Of a stretch of 64,000 nt of DNA, positions 17,510 to 28,540 are shown one piece after another; the stretch's first letter is position 1; every line of letters starts with the position of its first letter. The stretch covers positions 62,001 through 126,000 of the forward strand of contig NZ_SWDV01000025.1 in the NCBI RefSeq assembly GCF_005877905.1, read 5' to 3'. The position numbers and the translations under genes were made by a program. Below the pieces are notes generated by a model that saw only the letters and a program-made list of their open reading frames with translations, did not search any database and was not told where the DNA came from. Origin of the DNA: Pseudomonas nicosulfuronedens (GTDB lineage: Bacteria > Pseudomonadota > Gammaproteobacteria > Pseudomonadales > Pseudomonadaceae).

Positions 17510-18919
17510 ATGCGTTACATCAGTACCCGCGGCCAGGCGCCCGCGCTGAACTTCGAAGACGTGTTGCTGGCTGGCCTGGCCAGTGACGGCGGCCTCTACG
17601 TGCCGGAAAACCTGCCGCGCTTCACCGTCGAGGAGATCGCCTCCTGGGCCGGCCTGCCTTACCACGAGCTGGCCTTCCGCGTGATGCGCCCGTTCGTCGC
17701 CGGCAGCATCTCCGACGCCGACTTCAAGAAGATCCTCGAGGAGACCTACGGTGTCTTCGCCCACAACGCCGTGGCGCCGCTGCGTCAGCTCAACGGCAAT
17801 GAGTGGGTGCTGGAGCTGTTCCACGGCCCGACCCTGGCCTTCAAGGACTTCGCCCTGCAACTGCTCGGCCGCCTGCTCGACCACGTGCTGACCAAGCGCG
17901 GCGAGCGCGTGGTGATCATGGGCGCCACCTCCGGCGACACCGGTTCGGCCGCCATCGAAGGCTGCAAGGCCTGCGAGAACGTCGACATCTTCATCATGCA
18001 CCCGCACAACCGTGTGTCCGAGGTGCAGCGCCGTCAGATGACCACCATCCTCGGCGAGAACATCCACAACATCGCCATCGAAGGCAACTTCGACGACTGC
18101 CAGGAGATGGTCAAGGCCAGCTTCGCTGACCAGGGCTTCCTGAAGGGTACTCGCCTGGTGGCGGTGAACTCGATCAACTGGGCGCGGATCATGGCCCAGA
18201 TCGTCTACTACTTCCACGCCGCCCTGCAGCTCGGCGCACCGGCCCGTTCCGTGGCCTTCTCGGTGCCCACCGGCAACTTCGGCGACATCTTCGCCGGCTA
18301 CCTGGCGCGCAACATGGGTCTGCCGGTCAGCCAACTGATCGTCGCAACCAACCGCAACGACATCCTGCACCGCTTCATGTCCGGCAATCGCTACGACAAG
18401 GACACCCTGCACGCATCGCTGTCGCCGTCCATGGACATCATGGTTTCGTCCAACTTCGAGCGCCTGCTGTTCGACCTGCATGGCCGCAACGGCAAGGCCG
18501 TCGCCGAGCTGATGGACAACTTCAAGGCCACCGGCAAGCTGGCTGTCGAGGATGACCGCTGGACCGAAGCCCGCCGCCTGTTCGATTCCCTGGCGGTGAG
18601 CGACGAGGAAACCTGCGAGACCATCGCTCAGGTCTTCGCCGAGTCGGGCGAGCTGCTGGACCCGCACACCGCCATCGGCGTGCGCGCCGCTCGCGAGTGC
18701 CGCCGCAGCCTGTCCGTGCCCATGGTCACCCTGGGTACTGCGCATCCGGTCAAGTTCCCGGAAGCCGTGGAGAAGGCGGGTATCGAGGCCGTTCCGGCAC
18801 TGCCGGCGCACCTGACCGACCTGTTCCAGCGTGAAGAGCGTTGCACGGTGCTGCCCAACGAACTGGCCAAGGTCCAGGCCTTCGTCAGCGCCCACGGCAA
18901 CCGCGGCAAACCGCTCTAA
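17510..18919 (+). CDS. thrC: Threonine synthase
   Basis: Threonine synthase is the PLP enzyme that converts O-phosphohomoserine to threonine. The 469-residue protein is of the long (type II, gammaproteobacterial) class. It begins MRYISTRGQAPALNFEDVLLAGLASDGGLYVPE. The PLP lysine lies in LAFKDFALQLLG, the phosphate-binding region in GATSGDTGSAAIEG, and VPTGNFGDIFAGY is conserved. It probably shares a transcript with hom. No thrB-type homoserine kinase is adjacent. Confidence 0.97.
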   Translation: MRYISTRGQAPALNFEDVLLAGLASDGGLYVPENLPRFTVEEIASWAGLPYHELAFRVMRPFVAGSISDADFKKILEETYGVFAHNAVAPLRQLNGNEWVLELFHGPTLAFKDFALQLLGRLLDHVLTKRGERVVIMGATSGDTGSAAIEGCKACENVDIFIMHPHNRVSEVQRRQMTTILGENIHNIAIEGNFDDCQEMVKASFADQGFLKGTRLVAVNSINWARIMAQIVYYFHAALQLGAPARSVAFSVPTGNFGDIFAGYLARNMGLPVSQLIVATNRNDILHRFMSGNRYDKDTLHASLSPSMDIMVSSNFERLLFDLHGRNGKAVAELMDNFKATGKLAVEDDRWTEARRLFDSLAVSDEETCETIAQVFAESGELLDPHTAIGVRAARECRRSLSVPMVTLGTAHPVKFPEAVEKAGIEAVPALPAHLTDLFQREERCTVLPNELAKVQAFVSAHGNRGKPL

Positions 18920-18940
18920 GGCGCGCTCAGCTGTCCGAAC

Positions 18941-18965
18941 AAGCCCGCCTCTTGGCGGGCTTTTT
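18941..18965 (+). terminator. Intrinsic terminator after thrC
   Basis: AAGCCCGCC pairs with GGCGGGCTT around a short loop and is followed by five T residues, 22 nt after the thrC stop. Confidence 0.9.
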
Positions 18966-19088
18966 CATGCCCGAGATTCAGGGGTGTGAAACATCGCGTC
19001 ATGACCAACGGTACTGAAACCGGCGAACTTTATCGCCGATCGTGCGGTCTTTTCCCTGTGTTTTTCATTTCGCAACAAGGAGATACGC

Positions 19089-19370
19089 ATGGACCGGCTG
19101 AGCGCCCTGCTGACCGAGACCTTCGCTCCCTACGCTCCCTCCCTGGGCCCGGCACGCCCCGACGGTGGCCGTATTCTGACCCTCACCAACGACGATGGAG
19201 ATGTGGTGCTGCGGCGCGTCATCGAAGGCCAGCACCTGGCTGACCATGGGCAGAGCGAGGAGGCGGTGCAGACCATCCGCCGCGACCTGCTGATCTCCGA
19301 AGGCCGCATGGAGGACGATGTCGTTTCCCAGTTGCGCCAGCGTGCTCAGGTGCTGAGCTACGGCACCTGA
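19089..19370 (+). CDS. Pseudomonas small protein of the DUF3509 type
   Basis: The 93-residue protein resembles DUF3509, a family largely restricted to Pseudomonas with no known function. The pattern FAPYAPSLGPARPDGGRILTLTNDDGDVVLRRVI followed by IRRDL fits the family. There is no signal peptide or membrane segment. ATG 19089 has GGAG 7 nt upstream. It is followed at once by a hairpin terminator (stem CGCCGCCC/GGGCGGCG, then TTTT, 19389-19411), so it is probably a single-gene transcript. Confidence 0.7.
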   Translation: MDRLSALLTETFAPYAPSLGPARPDGGRILTLTNDDGDVVLRRVIEGQHLADHGQSEEAVQTIRRDLLISEGRMEDDVVSQLRQRAQVLSYGT

Positions 19371-19387
19371 TCGACCTTGCAAGGAAA

Positions 19388-19412
19388 GCGCCGCCCAATG
19401 GGCGGCGTTTTC
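19388..19412 (+). terminator. Intrinsic terminator after the DUF3509 gene
   Basis: The 8-bp GC stem CGCCGCCC/GGGCGGCG with an AAT loop is followed by TTTT. It lies between two convergent genes. Confidence 0.85.
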
Positions 19413-19423
19413 GTTTCCGGGCT

Positions 19424-19756
19424 CTACAACTTGCCCAGGTACTTCAGGCGCGAGCGGATGCCGCCGGTGGAGCGGCCGTGTTCGCGGGCAATGGCGGTGA
19501 TGGACTCGCCGGCCACGAAGCGTTGCAACAGTGCCTGTTCCTCTTCCGGCTGCCAGGGTTTGCCCGCCTGTTGAGGCGGCGTACGAGGCTTGGGAGCGGG
19601 CGTTTCGAGGGCGCGGATGGCATGGAAGAGGGCGCGGATGACTTCCGGTGTCTGGCAGGGATCATCGACGGCCAGTGGCGCGTCGTGGCGTGGATCGATG
19701 CCTTGGGCGAGCTTGCGCAGCACGGTGAGGGAATCGGCGAAGTGATCGGCGTTCAT
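19424..19756 (-). CDS. Hypothetical protein with C-terminal helix-turn-helix-like segment
   Basis: This 110-residue protein is not assigned to a named family. The N-terminal ~60 residues are helical and acidic/neutral, followed by a proline-rich linker (PAPKPRTPPQQ). The C-terminal ~40 residues (KPWQPEEEQALLQRFVAGES, then ITAIAREHGRSTGGIRSRL) look like a Myb/SANT or resolvase-type helix-turn-helix that also occurs fused to helicases and other DNA-processing proteins. A small DNA-binding protein is plausible. It is convergent with the DUF3509 gene, and no operon partner is visible. Confidence 0.65.
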   Translation of the reverse strand: MNADHFADSLTVLRKLAQGIDPRHDAPLAVDDPCQTPEVIRALFHAIRALETPAPKPRTPPQQAGKPWQPEEEQALLQRFVAGESITAIAREHGRSTGGIRSRLKYLGKL

Positions 19757-19863
19757 GTTGGCTCTCCCTTTGGATGTCCGCCGATGCTTGGTGAGCGTTG
19801 TTGCGCTGTCTATCGGCTGAATCGGGAGAGGCGGAAGAAACGGCGGAGGAGGGCTGGCTGATT

Positions 19864-19942
19864 GTAGGAGCGAGCTTGCTCGCGAATGGATTTCCCTTCA
19901 GCGCCGCCGTTGGAGGTGGTTCGTGAGCAAGCTCGCTCCTAC
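19864..19942. repeat. REPIN (two inverted REP sequences)
   Basis: REP copies at 19864-19886 and, inverted, at 19920-19942 are separated by 33 bp. The inverted copy has one change (TTCGTGAG instead of TTCGCGAG). It lies in the 254-bp gap between the HTH-like gene and braG; the rest of that gap holds only the braG terminator. Confidence 0.92.
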
Positions 19943-19967
19943 AAACGGCATGCTTGTCCGTGCCCAA

Positions 19968-19992
19968 GAAAAACGGCCCCGAAGGGCCGTTT
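19968..19992 (-). terminator. Intrinsic terminator of the bra operon
   Basis: AAACGGCCC pairs with GGGCCGTTT around CGAA, 19 nt beyond the braG stop. Read on the minus strand it ends in a T-rich run. Confidence 0.85.
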
Positions 19993-20010
19993 CTCATCGC
20001 AGCGAAAGGA

Positions 20011-20712
<702 letters not shown>

Positions 20713-20715
20713 GAC

Positions 20716-21479
20716 TCAGGACTCCCCCAGATAGGCTTTGATCACATCCGGGTTGCCGCGGATTTCCTCCGGGGTGCCATCCGCGAGGGGGGTACCCTGG
20801 TTGATCACGTAGATGTGGTCGGAAATGCTCATCACCAGCTTCATGTCGTGCTCGATGAGCAGGACGGTGACGCCGTGCTCGGAGCGCAGCATGGCGATCA
20901 GCGCCTTGAGGTCCTCGGTTTCCCGTGGGTTCAGGCCGGCCGCCGGCTCGTCCAGCATCAGCAGCTGCGGACGGGTCATCATGCAGCGGGCGATCTCCAG
21001 GCGGCGCTGCTGGCCGTAGGCGAGGGTGCCTGCCGGGCGGTTGGCGATGTCCTTGAGGTTGACGATTTCCAGCCAGTGCGAGGCGTAGTCCAGGGCCTCG
21101 GCTTCCGCGCGACGGAAGGACGGGGTCTTGAGCAGACCGGCGAGGAAGTTGGTGTTGATGTGCCGGTGTTGGGCCACCAGCAGGTTCTCCACCGCGGTCA
21201 TCTCCTTGAACAGGCGCACGTTCTGGAAGGTCCGCACTACGCCCTTGTGGGCGATCTTGTGGCCCGGGAGGCCCTGGATGGGCTCGCCGCGCAGGAGGAT
21301 CTCGCCGCCGGTGGGCGCGTAGAAGCCGGTCAGGCAGTTGAACACGGTGGTCTTGCCGGCGCCGTTCGGGCCGATCATCGAGATCACCTGTTTTTCCTGG
21401 ACCTTCAGCGCCACGTTGTTGACGGCCAGCAACCCGCCGAAGCGCATGGTGAGGCCGGCTACTTCAAGAATCGGTCGGC

Positions 21480-21483
<4 letters not shown>
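20716..21483 (-). CDS. braF: Branched-chain amino acid ABC transporter ATP-binding protein BraF (LivG)
   Basis: This is the second ATPase of the transporter, 255 residues. Motifs visible are [12 protein letters not shown] (Walker A), [16 protein letters not shown] (signature), [13 protein letters not shown] (Walker B) and LLIEHDM (H-loop). The start overlaps the braE stop by 4 nt. Typical LivG features include the C-terminal [24 protein letters not shown]. Confidence 0.97.
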
Positions 21484-23656
<2,173 letters not shown>

Positions 23657-23725
23657 TACCTAACTCCTCGGGCGTCGCGTGAAGCGGCGCTTGTGGCGCG
23701 ACGGACCCCCGGAATACTCGGATAA

Positions 23726-23758
23726 ACAAAGCCCACTGCTGTGGGCAGTGGGCTTTGT
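23726..23758 (-). terminator. Intra-operon hairpin between braC and braD (attenuating or stabilising)
   Basis: A 14-bp perfect stem (ACAAAGCCCACTGC and its complement) with a five-base loop lies between braC and braD. On the minus strand the following bases are only moderately T-rich (TTTATCC), so partial termination or protection of the braC mRNA 3' end is more likely than full termination. Confidence 0.75.
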
Positions 23759-23773
23759 GTGGCGGCGGGTGGC

Positions 23774-24895
23774 TTACTTGGCTTCGGTCTTGGTGCCGTC
23801 CTTGTGCCACTGGTAGACCACGAAGTTGAAGTTCTTCAGGTCGCCCTTCTCGTCGAAGGCCAGGTCACCGGTCGGGGTCGCGAAGGTGTTGGAGCGCAGC
23901 GCGGCGGCTACCTTGTCGGTGTCCTCGCTGCCGGCTTTCTTGATGCCTTCGGCGATAACCTGGACGGCGGCGTAGGCCGGGAACACGAACGGACCGCTCG
24001 GGTCTTCGTTCTTGGCCTTGAAGGCGTCAACCAGAGCCTGGTTCTTCGGATCCTGGTCGAAGGACTTCGGCAGGGTCACGTACAGGCCTTCGGAAGCCGG
24101 GCCGGCGATGGCGGAGATCTCTTTGTTACCCACGCCTTCCGGGCCCATGAAGCCGACTTTCAGGCCTTTCTCGGAAGCCTGGCGCAGGATCAGGCCCAGC
24201 TCCGGGTGGTAGCCGCCGTAGTAGACGAAGTCGACCTTGGCCTGCTTGAGCTTGGCGATCATCGCGGAGAAGTCCTTGTCGCCGGCGTTGATGCCTTCGA
24301 ACAGGGCGACCTTGATGCCAGCGTCTTCCAGGGTTTTCTTCACGGCAGTGGCGATGCCTTCGCCGTACTGCTGCTTGTCGTGGATCACGGCCACGGTCTT
24401 GGGCTTGATGTGCTCGGCGATGAACTTGCCGGCGGTCGGGCCCTGCAGGCTGTCCAGACCGATGGTGCGGAAGATCAGCTTGTAGCCACGGGAGGTGATG
24501 TCCGGGCTGGTGGAAGCGGCGGTGATCATCATCACGCCTTCGTCTTCGTAGATGTCCGAAGCCGGTTGAGTGGAGCTGGAGCACAGGTGGCCAACGACGA
24601 ACTTGACGCCATCGTTGACGATCTTGTTGGCAACGGCCACGGCTTGTTTCGGATCGCAAGCGTCGTCGTAGACCACGCCTTCGAGTTGCTTGCCGTCGAC
24701 GCCGCCGGCCTTGTTGATCTGCTCAATGGCCATCTTCGCGCCAATGAACTGCATCTCCCCATACTGGGCGACTGCGCCGGTCACCGGGCCGGCCAGAGCA
24801 ATCTTGATGGTGTCGGCGGCCATGGAGAAGCTGGCAACGCCGGCCAGGGCCATGGCGGTGAACAGCTGGGAAAGACGCTGAGTACCCTTTTTCAT
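23774..24895 (-). CDS. braC: Branched-chain amino acid-binding periplasmic protein BraC
   Basis: BraC captures Leu, Ile, Val, Ala and Thr in the periplasm. The 373-residue precursor has a signal peptide MKKGTQRLSQLFTAMALAGVASFSMA, cleaved before ADTIKIAL. The type I periplasmic binding fold follows, with VVYDDACDPKQAVAVANKIV, CSSSTQPAS and GYHPELGLILRQA. I chose ATG 24895 because it gives the signal peptide and has GGAG upstream; the frame stays open for 60 codons before it. A perfect palindrome lies about 90 bp upstream. Confidence 0.97.
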   Translation of the reverse strand: MKKGTQRLSQLFTAMALAGVASFSMAADTIKIALAGPVTGAVAQYGEMQFIGAKMAIEQINKAGGVDGKQLEGVVYDDACDPKQAVAVANKIVNDGVKFVVGHLCSSSTQPASDIYEDEGVMMITAASTSPDITSRGYKLIFRTIGLDSLQGPTAGKFIAEHIKPKTVAVIHDKQQYGEGIATAVKKTLEDAGIKVALFEGINAGDKDFSAMIAKLKQAKVDFVYYGGYHPELGLILRQASEKGLKVGFMGPEGVGNKEISAIAGPASEGLYVTLPKSFDQDPKNQALVDAFKAKNEDPSGPFVFPAYAAVQVIAEGIKKAGSEDTDKVAAALRSNTFATPTGDLAFDEKGDLKNFNFVVYQWHKDGTKTEAK

Positions 24896-25203
24896 AATGC
24901 TCCACTCTTCTTGTGTTTTCGTTTTTGTAGTCCTGGTTGCCAGCGGCTCACCGGACCGGGATTGCCCCGGACAGACCCACCGGCAACTGTACCGGTACAG
25001 TGTAGAGTGCCGCCGGACCGCTTGAAAAGCGGGTGGCGGGCAGCCGATCGTGGGCATGTCGCAAGATTGAAACAAACGTACAGAAAAACGGCGCTGTATG
25101 ACTTCTCCTTGTGGGTTTCCGTCACCAGCGAAAACGCCGTCCGAACCTTGCCTGGCGCGGTCCCGGCGCTATCATGGCGCCGTTCGTTTACCAGGTGAGA
25201 TTC
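24896..25203. other. Divergent intergenic region between braC and the DUF2288 gene
   Basis: This 308-bp gap carries the promoters of braC (minus) and the DUF2288 gene (plus). It holds the 16-bp palindrome at 24986-25001. On the minus strand TTTCAA and TACACT with 17-nt spacing place a possible braC start at the palindrome. No gene was recognised in it. Confidence 0.6.
24986..25001. promoter_or_regulatory. Perfect 16-bp palindrome, candidate operator for braCDEFG
   Basis: ACTGTACCGGTACAGT is fully self-complementary and lies 91 bp upstream of braC, next to a possible -10 (TACACT on the minus strand). Such perfect symmetry is typical of a dimeric repressor site. The cognate regulator is not identified. 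Confidence 0.55.
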
Positions 25204-25521
25204 ATGACTGAACAAGCTAGCACCCTCTATGCCAAGTTGCTTGGCGAAACCGCGAAGATTTCCTGGCAGGAGCTTGCGCCCTTCTTCGCCCGCGGCAACC
25301 TGCTTAAGGTCGCGGCTTGCGCCGATCTGGTGGAGGTCGCGATGGGCGTGGCCGAGGACGATCGGACGAAGGTCGCCGCCTGGCTGGCCAGTGGTGATCT
25401 GAGCAAGGTCGACGAGAAGTTGGCGCAGGATTTTCACGACCGTGACCCGGAGCTCTGGGCGGTGGTGATCGCACCCTGGGTGCTGGTTCAAGAAAGAGTT
25501 CGAAAAGAGTCCGTGCACTGA
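25204..25521 (+). CDS. DUF2288 family protein
   Basis: This 105-residue cytosolic protein matches the DUF2288 pattern: KLLGETAKISWQELAPFFARGNLLKVA near the N-terminus and ELWAVVIAPWVLVQE at the C-terminus. The function is unknown. ATG 25204 gives the family N-terminus; the frame is open ~30 codons upstream without a good ribosome-binding site. It is divergent from braC, as I recall for P. aeruginosa, and is followed by the DUF5064-like gene. Confidence 0.82.
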   Translation: MTEQASTLYAKLLGETAKISWQELAPFFARGNLLKVAACADLVEVAMGVAEDDRTKVAAWLASGDLSKVDEKLAQDFHDRDPELWAVVIAPWVLVQERVRKESVH

Positions 25522-25587
25522 CCCAGGGCGATTTCCAATTCGAAAAGGCCGGCTAGACTGTCTGGATTCCACTGAAGGAGATTCGCC

Positions 25588-25953
25588 ATGTTCGAACCGG
25601 GCCATCTGCATCTCCAGTCTCTACCGGGGCTGGGGCAGCAGGAGATCGACGCTCACATCAACTATGAAGTTCGCAAGGATGTGGAAAAGGGCACCATTGT
25701 CCACTTCGTCATGAAAGGCGAGATCGACGGCAATGCCTTCACTGAAGAGTGGGACATGCCCAAGGAGCAGGCCTTCAACTTTGCCAGCGATGCCACCCGC
25801 ATTGCGCAGAAGCATGGCCTGCACCCGCGGTTCGGCTCGATGGTGCGCAACCATAAAGAGTACGACGCGATGTTCGAGGACATCCGTCAGAAGCTCGGCA
25901 CCCAGCCTGGCGACCCCATCGACCTGGACAAGGTGATCCACGGCGATTCGTAA
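25588..25953 (+). CDS. DUF5064-like Pseudomonas protein
   Basis: The 121-residue protein begins MFEPGHLHLQSL and contains the FNFASDATRIAQKHGLHP segment typical of the Pseudomonas DUF5064 family. The predicted fold is alpha/beta with no membrane segment. No function is known. AAGGAG precedes ATG 25588. It is 66 bp after the DUF2288 gene and ends at an intrinsic terminator, so the two may be co-transcribed. Confidence 0.7.
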   Translation: MFEPGHLHLQSLPGLGQQEIDAHINYEVRKDVEKGTIVHFVMKGEIDGNAFTEEWDMPKEQAFNFASDATRIAQKHGLHPRFGSMVRNHKEYDAMFEDIRQKLGTQPGDPIDLDKVIHGDS

Positions 25954-25968
25954 GCGACGTATTCAATG

Positions 25969-25996
25969 AAAAGCCCGGCCATGTGCCGGGCTTTTT
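25969..25996 (+). terminator. Intrinsic terminator after the DUF5064-like gene
   Basis: AAAAGCCCGGC pairs with GCCGGGCTTTTT around CATGT, 16 nt after the stop, with a terminal T-run. Confidence 0.92.
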
Positions 25997-26035
25997 GTTG
26001 CGTTCTGTTTCCACTCGAACCCGTCGAGCTTTTTT

Positions 26036-26126
26036 GTAGGAGCGGACCTTGTCCGCGATGGATCCCGACTGTTGGACAGCGGTCATACCGGCTGCGCCGG
26101 AGATCGCGGAGAAGCTCCGCTCCTAC
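26036..26126. repeat. REPIN of a second REP family
   Basis: GTAGGAGCGGACCTTGTCCG at 26036 is faced by an inverted relative ending CTCCGCTCCTAC at 26126. Compared with the other REPs in the window, the stem is GCGGACCTTGTCCGC instead of GCGAGCTTGCTCGC, so this belongs to a different REP class. It fills the gap between the DUF5064-like gene and the ABC permease gene. Confidence 0.85.
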
Positions 26127-26130
26127 CGGT

Positions 26131-26901
26131 TCAATGGCTCACCCAGCGCTGCCGTGCCCAGGCGCTCAGGCTATCGACGCAAAGCACCAGGAGCAGCATG
26201 GCGATGATCACCGTGGCCGCCTGGGCCTGCTGGAACAGGCTGAGGCTGAAATACAGCATCTGCCCCAGGCCGCCCGCGCCAACGAAGCCGAGCACGCTGG
26301 CCATGCGGATGTTGTTCTCCCAGCGATAGAGCATGTACGCCACCAGCTGCGGCCAGACTGCCGGAAGGGTGCCGTAGGCGAAGGCGGCGACGCGCCCGCC
26401 ACCGGCCAGGCGTACGGCCTCTGCTGGGGCAGTAGGGGTGTTCTCCAGCGCTTCGGCGAACAGTCGGCCGAGCACGCCGCCGGTGTGCAACGCCAGTGCG
26501 AGCGTGCCGGCGTTCGGGCCGAGCCCGGCGGCCAGTACCATCAGCGCGCCCCATACCAGCTCCGGGACCGCGCGCAGGGCATTGAGCAGCAAGCGCGACA
26601 GGCTTTGTGCAATGCGTCCGAAGCGCCCGGCCGCCGGCAACGCCAGCAGCATCCCCAGCAGCGCCGCGAGCAGCGTGCCGATGGCGGACATGGCCAGGGT
26701 TTCGAGGGCGCCGCGCCCGACTGCCGTGAGGTGTGTTGCACTCAGGTCCGGCGAGAGAAAGTCGCGGCCGTAGTCGAGCATCTGGCCGAGGCCCCGGGCG
26801 TCGAACAGCCCGCCGGTGTCCATCTCCAGGTAGGCGAAGGATGCGCCGACGGCGAGCAGGATCAGCAGCAGCCAGCCCAGGCTGCGCAGCAGGCCGGTCA
26901 T
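26131..26901 (-). CDS. PhnE-type ABC transporter permease, second copy
   Basis: This 256-residue inner-membrane protein is a BPD_transp_1 permease of the PhnE family. The coupling loop reads [64 protein letters not shown], whose last part ([19 protein letters not shown]) is characteristic of PhnE. It overlaps the upstream permease gene by 4 nt and is the last gene of the phnD-phnC-phnE-phnE operon. Two distinct permeases probably form a heterodimer. See the binding protein for the substrate question. Confidence 0.9.
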   Translation of the reverse strand: MTGLLRSLGWLLLILLAVGASFAYLEMDTGGLFDARGLGQMLDYGRDFLSPDLSATHLTAVGRGALETLAMSAIGTLLAALLGMLLALPAAGRFGRIAQSLSRLLLNALRAVPELVWGALMVLAAGLGPNAGTLALALHTGGVLGRLFAEALENTPTAPAEAVRLAGGGRVAAFAYGTLPAVWPQLVAYMLYRWENNIRMASVLGFVGAGGLGQMLYFSLSLFQQAQAATVIIAMLLLVLCVDSLSAWARQRWVSH

Positions 26902-27740
26902 TCGAGTCTCCCGCGCAGGAAACGGCTGAGCAGGTCGGCGCCCAGCACCAGCGCCAGGAAGGTCAGCAGGATGCTCGCCACTTCACCGCCGGCGAACATG
27001 CGCAGTGACAGGTCGATCTGCTGGCCGAGGCCGCCGGCGCCGACGAAGCCCATCACCACCGAAGCGCGGATGGCACACTCCCAGCGGTAGACGGTGTAGG
27101 AGATCAGTTCCGCTGCCGCCGAGGGCAGCACGCCGTAGGCGAAGGCCTGCAGCCGCGAACCGCCGCCCAGCAGAAGGGCGCGGGTCGGGCGCGGGTCCAC
27201 CGATTCGAAGATTTCCGCGTAGACCTTGCCGAGCATGCCGCCGTAGGTGATGGCGATAGCCAGCACGCCGGCAGTAGGGCCCAGGCCCACCGCACGGACG
27301 AACAGCAACGCCCAGACGATTTCCGGCACGCTGCGCAGCACGATCAGCAGGCCGCGCACCGGCCAGCGTAGCGCGCGCGCCCACCACGCCGGCAGGCCGC
27401 CACGGGGCAGGGCGGAGATTGACAGCGCGCGGGTTGCCAGCAGGGCGGCGGGGAAGGCGATCAGCCAGGCCAGGGCCATGCCGGCAGTGGCGATGGCCAG
27501 GGTTTCCAGGGTGGCGCGGGCGAGAAGGGCGAGGAATTCCTCGTCATGGGCTGGCGGCCAGAAGCCGCCGAGAAAGTTGACCATGGTCCGTGCGTTGTCG
27601 CCGCTGAACAGGCCGGCGATATCCAGCTCGGACAGGCGCAGGCCGGGCCACAGCAATAGGAGGGCGAACAGGGTCAGCAGCAGACGCGGCAACGCCGCCG
27701 GGTCGCGGGGCGGGCGCTTGGAGAGTGCTGGGTTCAGCAT
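26898..27740 (-). CDS. PhnE-type ABC transporter permease, first copy
   Basis: This 280-residue permease is of the same family as the next gene (about the same topology, with six membrane segments). Its coupling loop contains [21 protein letters not shown] and [30 protein letters not shown]. It overlaps the ATPase gene by 7 nt at its start and the second permease by 4 nt at its end, a tightly coupled operon. Confidence 0.9.
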   Translation of the reverse strand: MLNPALSKRPPRDPAALPRLLLTLFALLLLWPGLRLSELDIAGLFSGDNARTMVNFLGGFWPPAHDEEFLALLARATLETLAIATAGMALAWLIAFPAALLATRALSISALPRGGLPAWWARALRWPVRGLLIVLRSVPEIVWALLFVRAVGLGPTAGVLAIAITYGGMLGKVYAEIFESVDPRPTRALLLGGGSRLQAFAYGVLPSAAAELISYTVYRWECAIRASVVMGFVGAGGLGQQIDLSLRMFAGGEVASILLTFLALVLGADLLSRFLRGRLE

Positions 27741-28540
27741 CGCGGAATCTGCACCACCACCGGTTTGCCCACCGGCGAGGACGCGTCCTGCTGGCCGAGC
27801 TGCTCGTTGGCGTAGAGGGCGCGCAAGTCCTCGGGAGTGACGTTCTCCGCCGCCTTGTCGAAGGCGATACGGCCGTCGCGCACGCCGACGATGCGCGGGA
27901 AATGCTCCAGCGCCAGGTCCACCGCGTGCAGGCTGGCTAGCAGCGTCACGCCACGGTTCTGCGCTTCACGGGTGAGCACGCCGAGGGTGTGGCCGGCGAG
28001 CACCGGGTCCATGGCCGAGACGGGTTCATCCGCCAGCAGCAGCTCGGCCTGCTGGTACAGCGCGCGGGCAATGCCGACGCGTTGCAGCTGGCCGCCGGAA
28101 AGCTGGTCGCAGCGCTCGAACAGCTTGTCGCCCAGGTCCAGACGCTGCAGTTCGCTGCGGGCGCCGGTGCTGTCGACGGGGTAGAGCAGGCTGGCCAGGC
28201 TTTTCCACAGCGGCCACTGGCCGAGACGGCCGGCGAGCACGGCGGTGACCACTCGCTGGCGCGGTGGCAGCGGTGGAGCCTGGTGCACCAGAGCAATGCG
28301 TGAACGCAGACGCTGTCGCGCGGAACTGCTTAGTGCCCAGGGCCGGGTGCCGAGCAGGTCGAAACTACCGGAAGCGGGTTTCAGTGCGGTGGCGAGGATG
28401 CGCAGCAGGGTGGTCTTGCCGGCACCCGACGGGCCGATGATCGCCACCCGTTCACCGGCATCGACGCTGAGGTCGATGCCGGCGAGCGAGCGCTGGCCGT
28501 TGGCGTGGATGTGCTCCATGCCGGTCAGTTTCAGGGTCAC
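27734..28540 (-). CDS. PhnC-type ABC transporter ATP-binding protein
   Basis: This 268-residue ATPase has [14 protein letters not shown] (Walker A), [16 protein letters not shown] (signature), [13 protein letters not shown] (Walker B) and [12 protein letters not shown] (H-loop), matching the PhnC subfamily. The C-terminal ~30 residues extend beyond the ABC core ([15 protein letters not shown]). It overlaps the binding-protein gene upstream and the permease gene downstream by a few bases. Confidence 0.91.
   Translation of the reverse strand: MTLKLTGMEHIHANGQRSLAGIDLSVDAGERVAIIGPSGAGKTTLLRILATALKPASGSFDLLGTRPWALSSSARQRLRSRIALVHQAPPLPPRQRVVTAVLAGRLGQWPLWKSLASLLYPVDSTGARSELQRLDLGDKLFERCDQLSGGQLQRVGIARALYQQAELLLADEPVSAMDPVLAGHTLGVLTREAQNRGVTLLASLHAVDLALEHFPRIVGVRDGRIAFDKAAENVTPEDLRALYANEQLGQQDASSPVGKPVVVQIPRC

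Noticed and set aside
15383-18895. 1170-codon minus-strand open frame
   Set aside because: It runs antisense through dsbC, hom and thrC, all well-conserved plus-strand genes; the translation is His/Asp/Val/Gly-rich without family features.
24986-25001. LexA box
   Set aside because: The palindrome has CTG-N8-CAG instead of CTG-N10-CAG and no SOS gene is adjacent; kept only as an unassigned operator.
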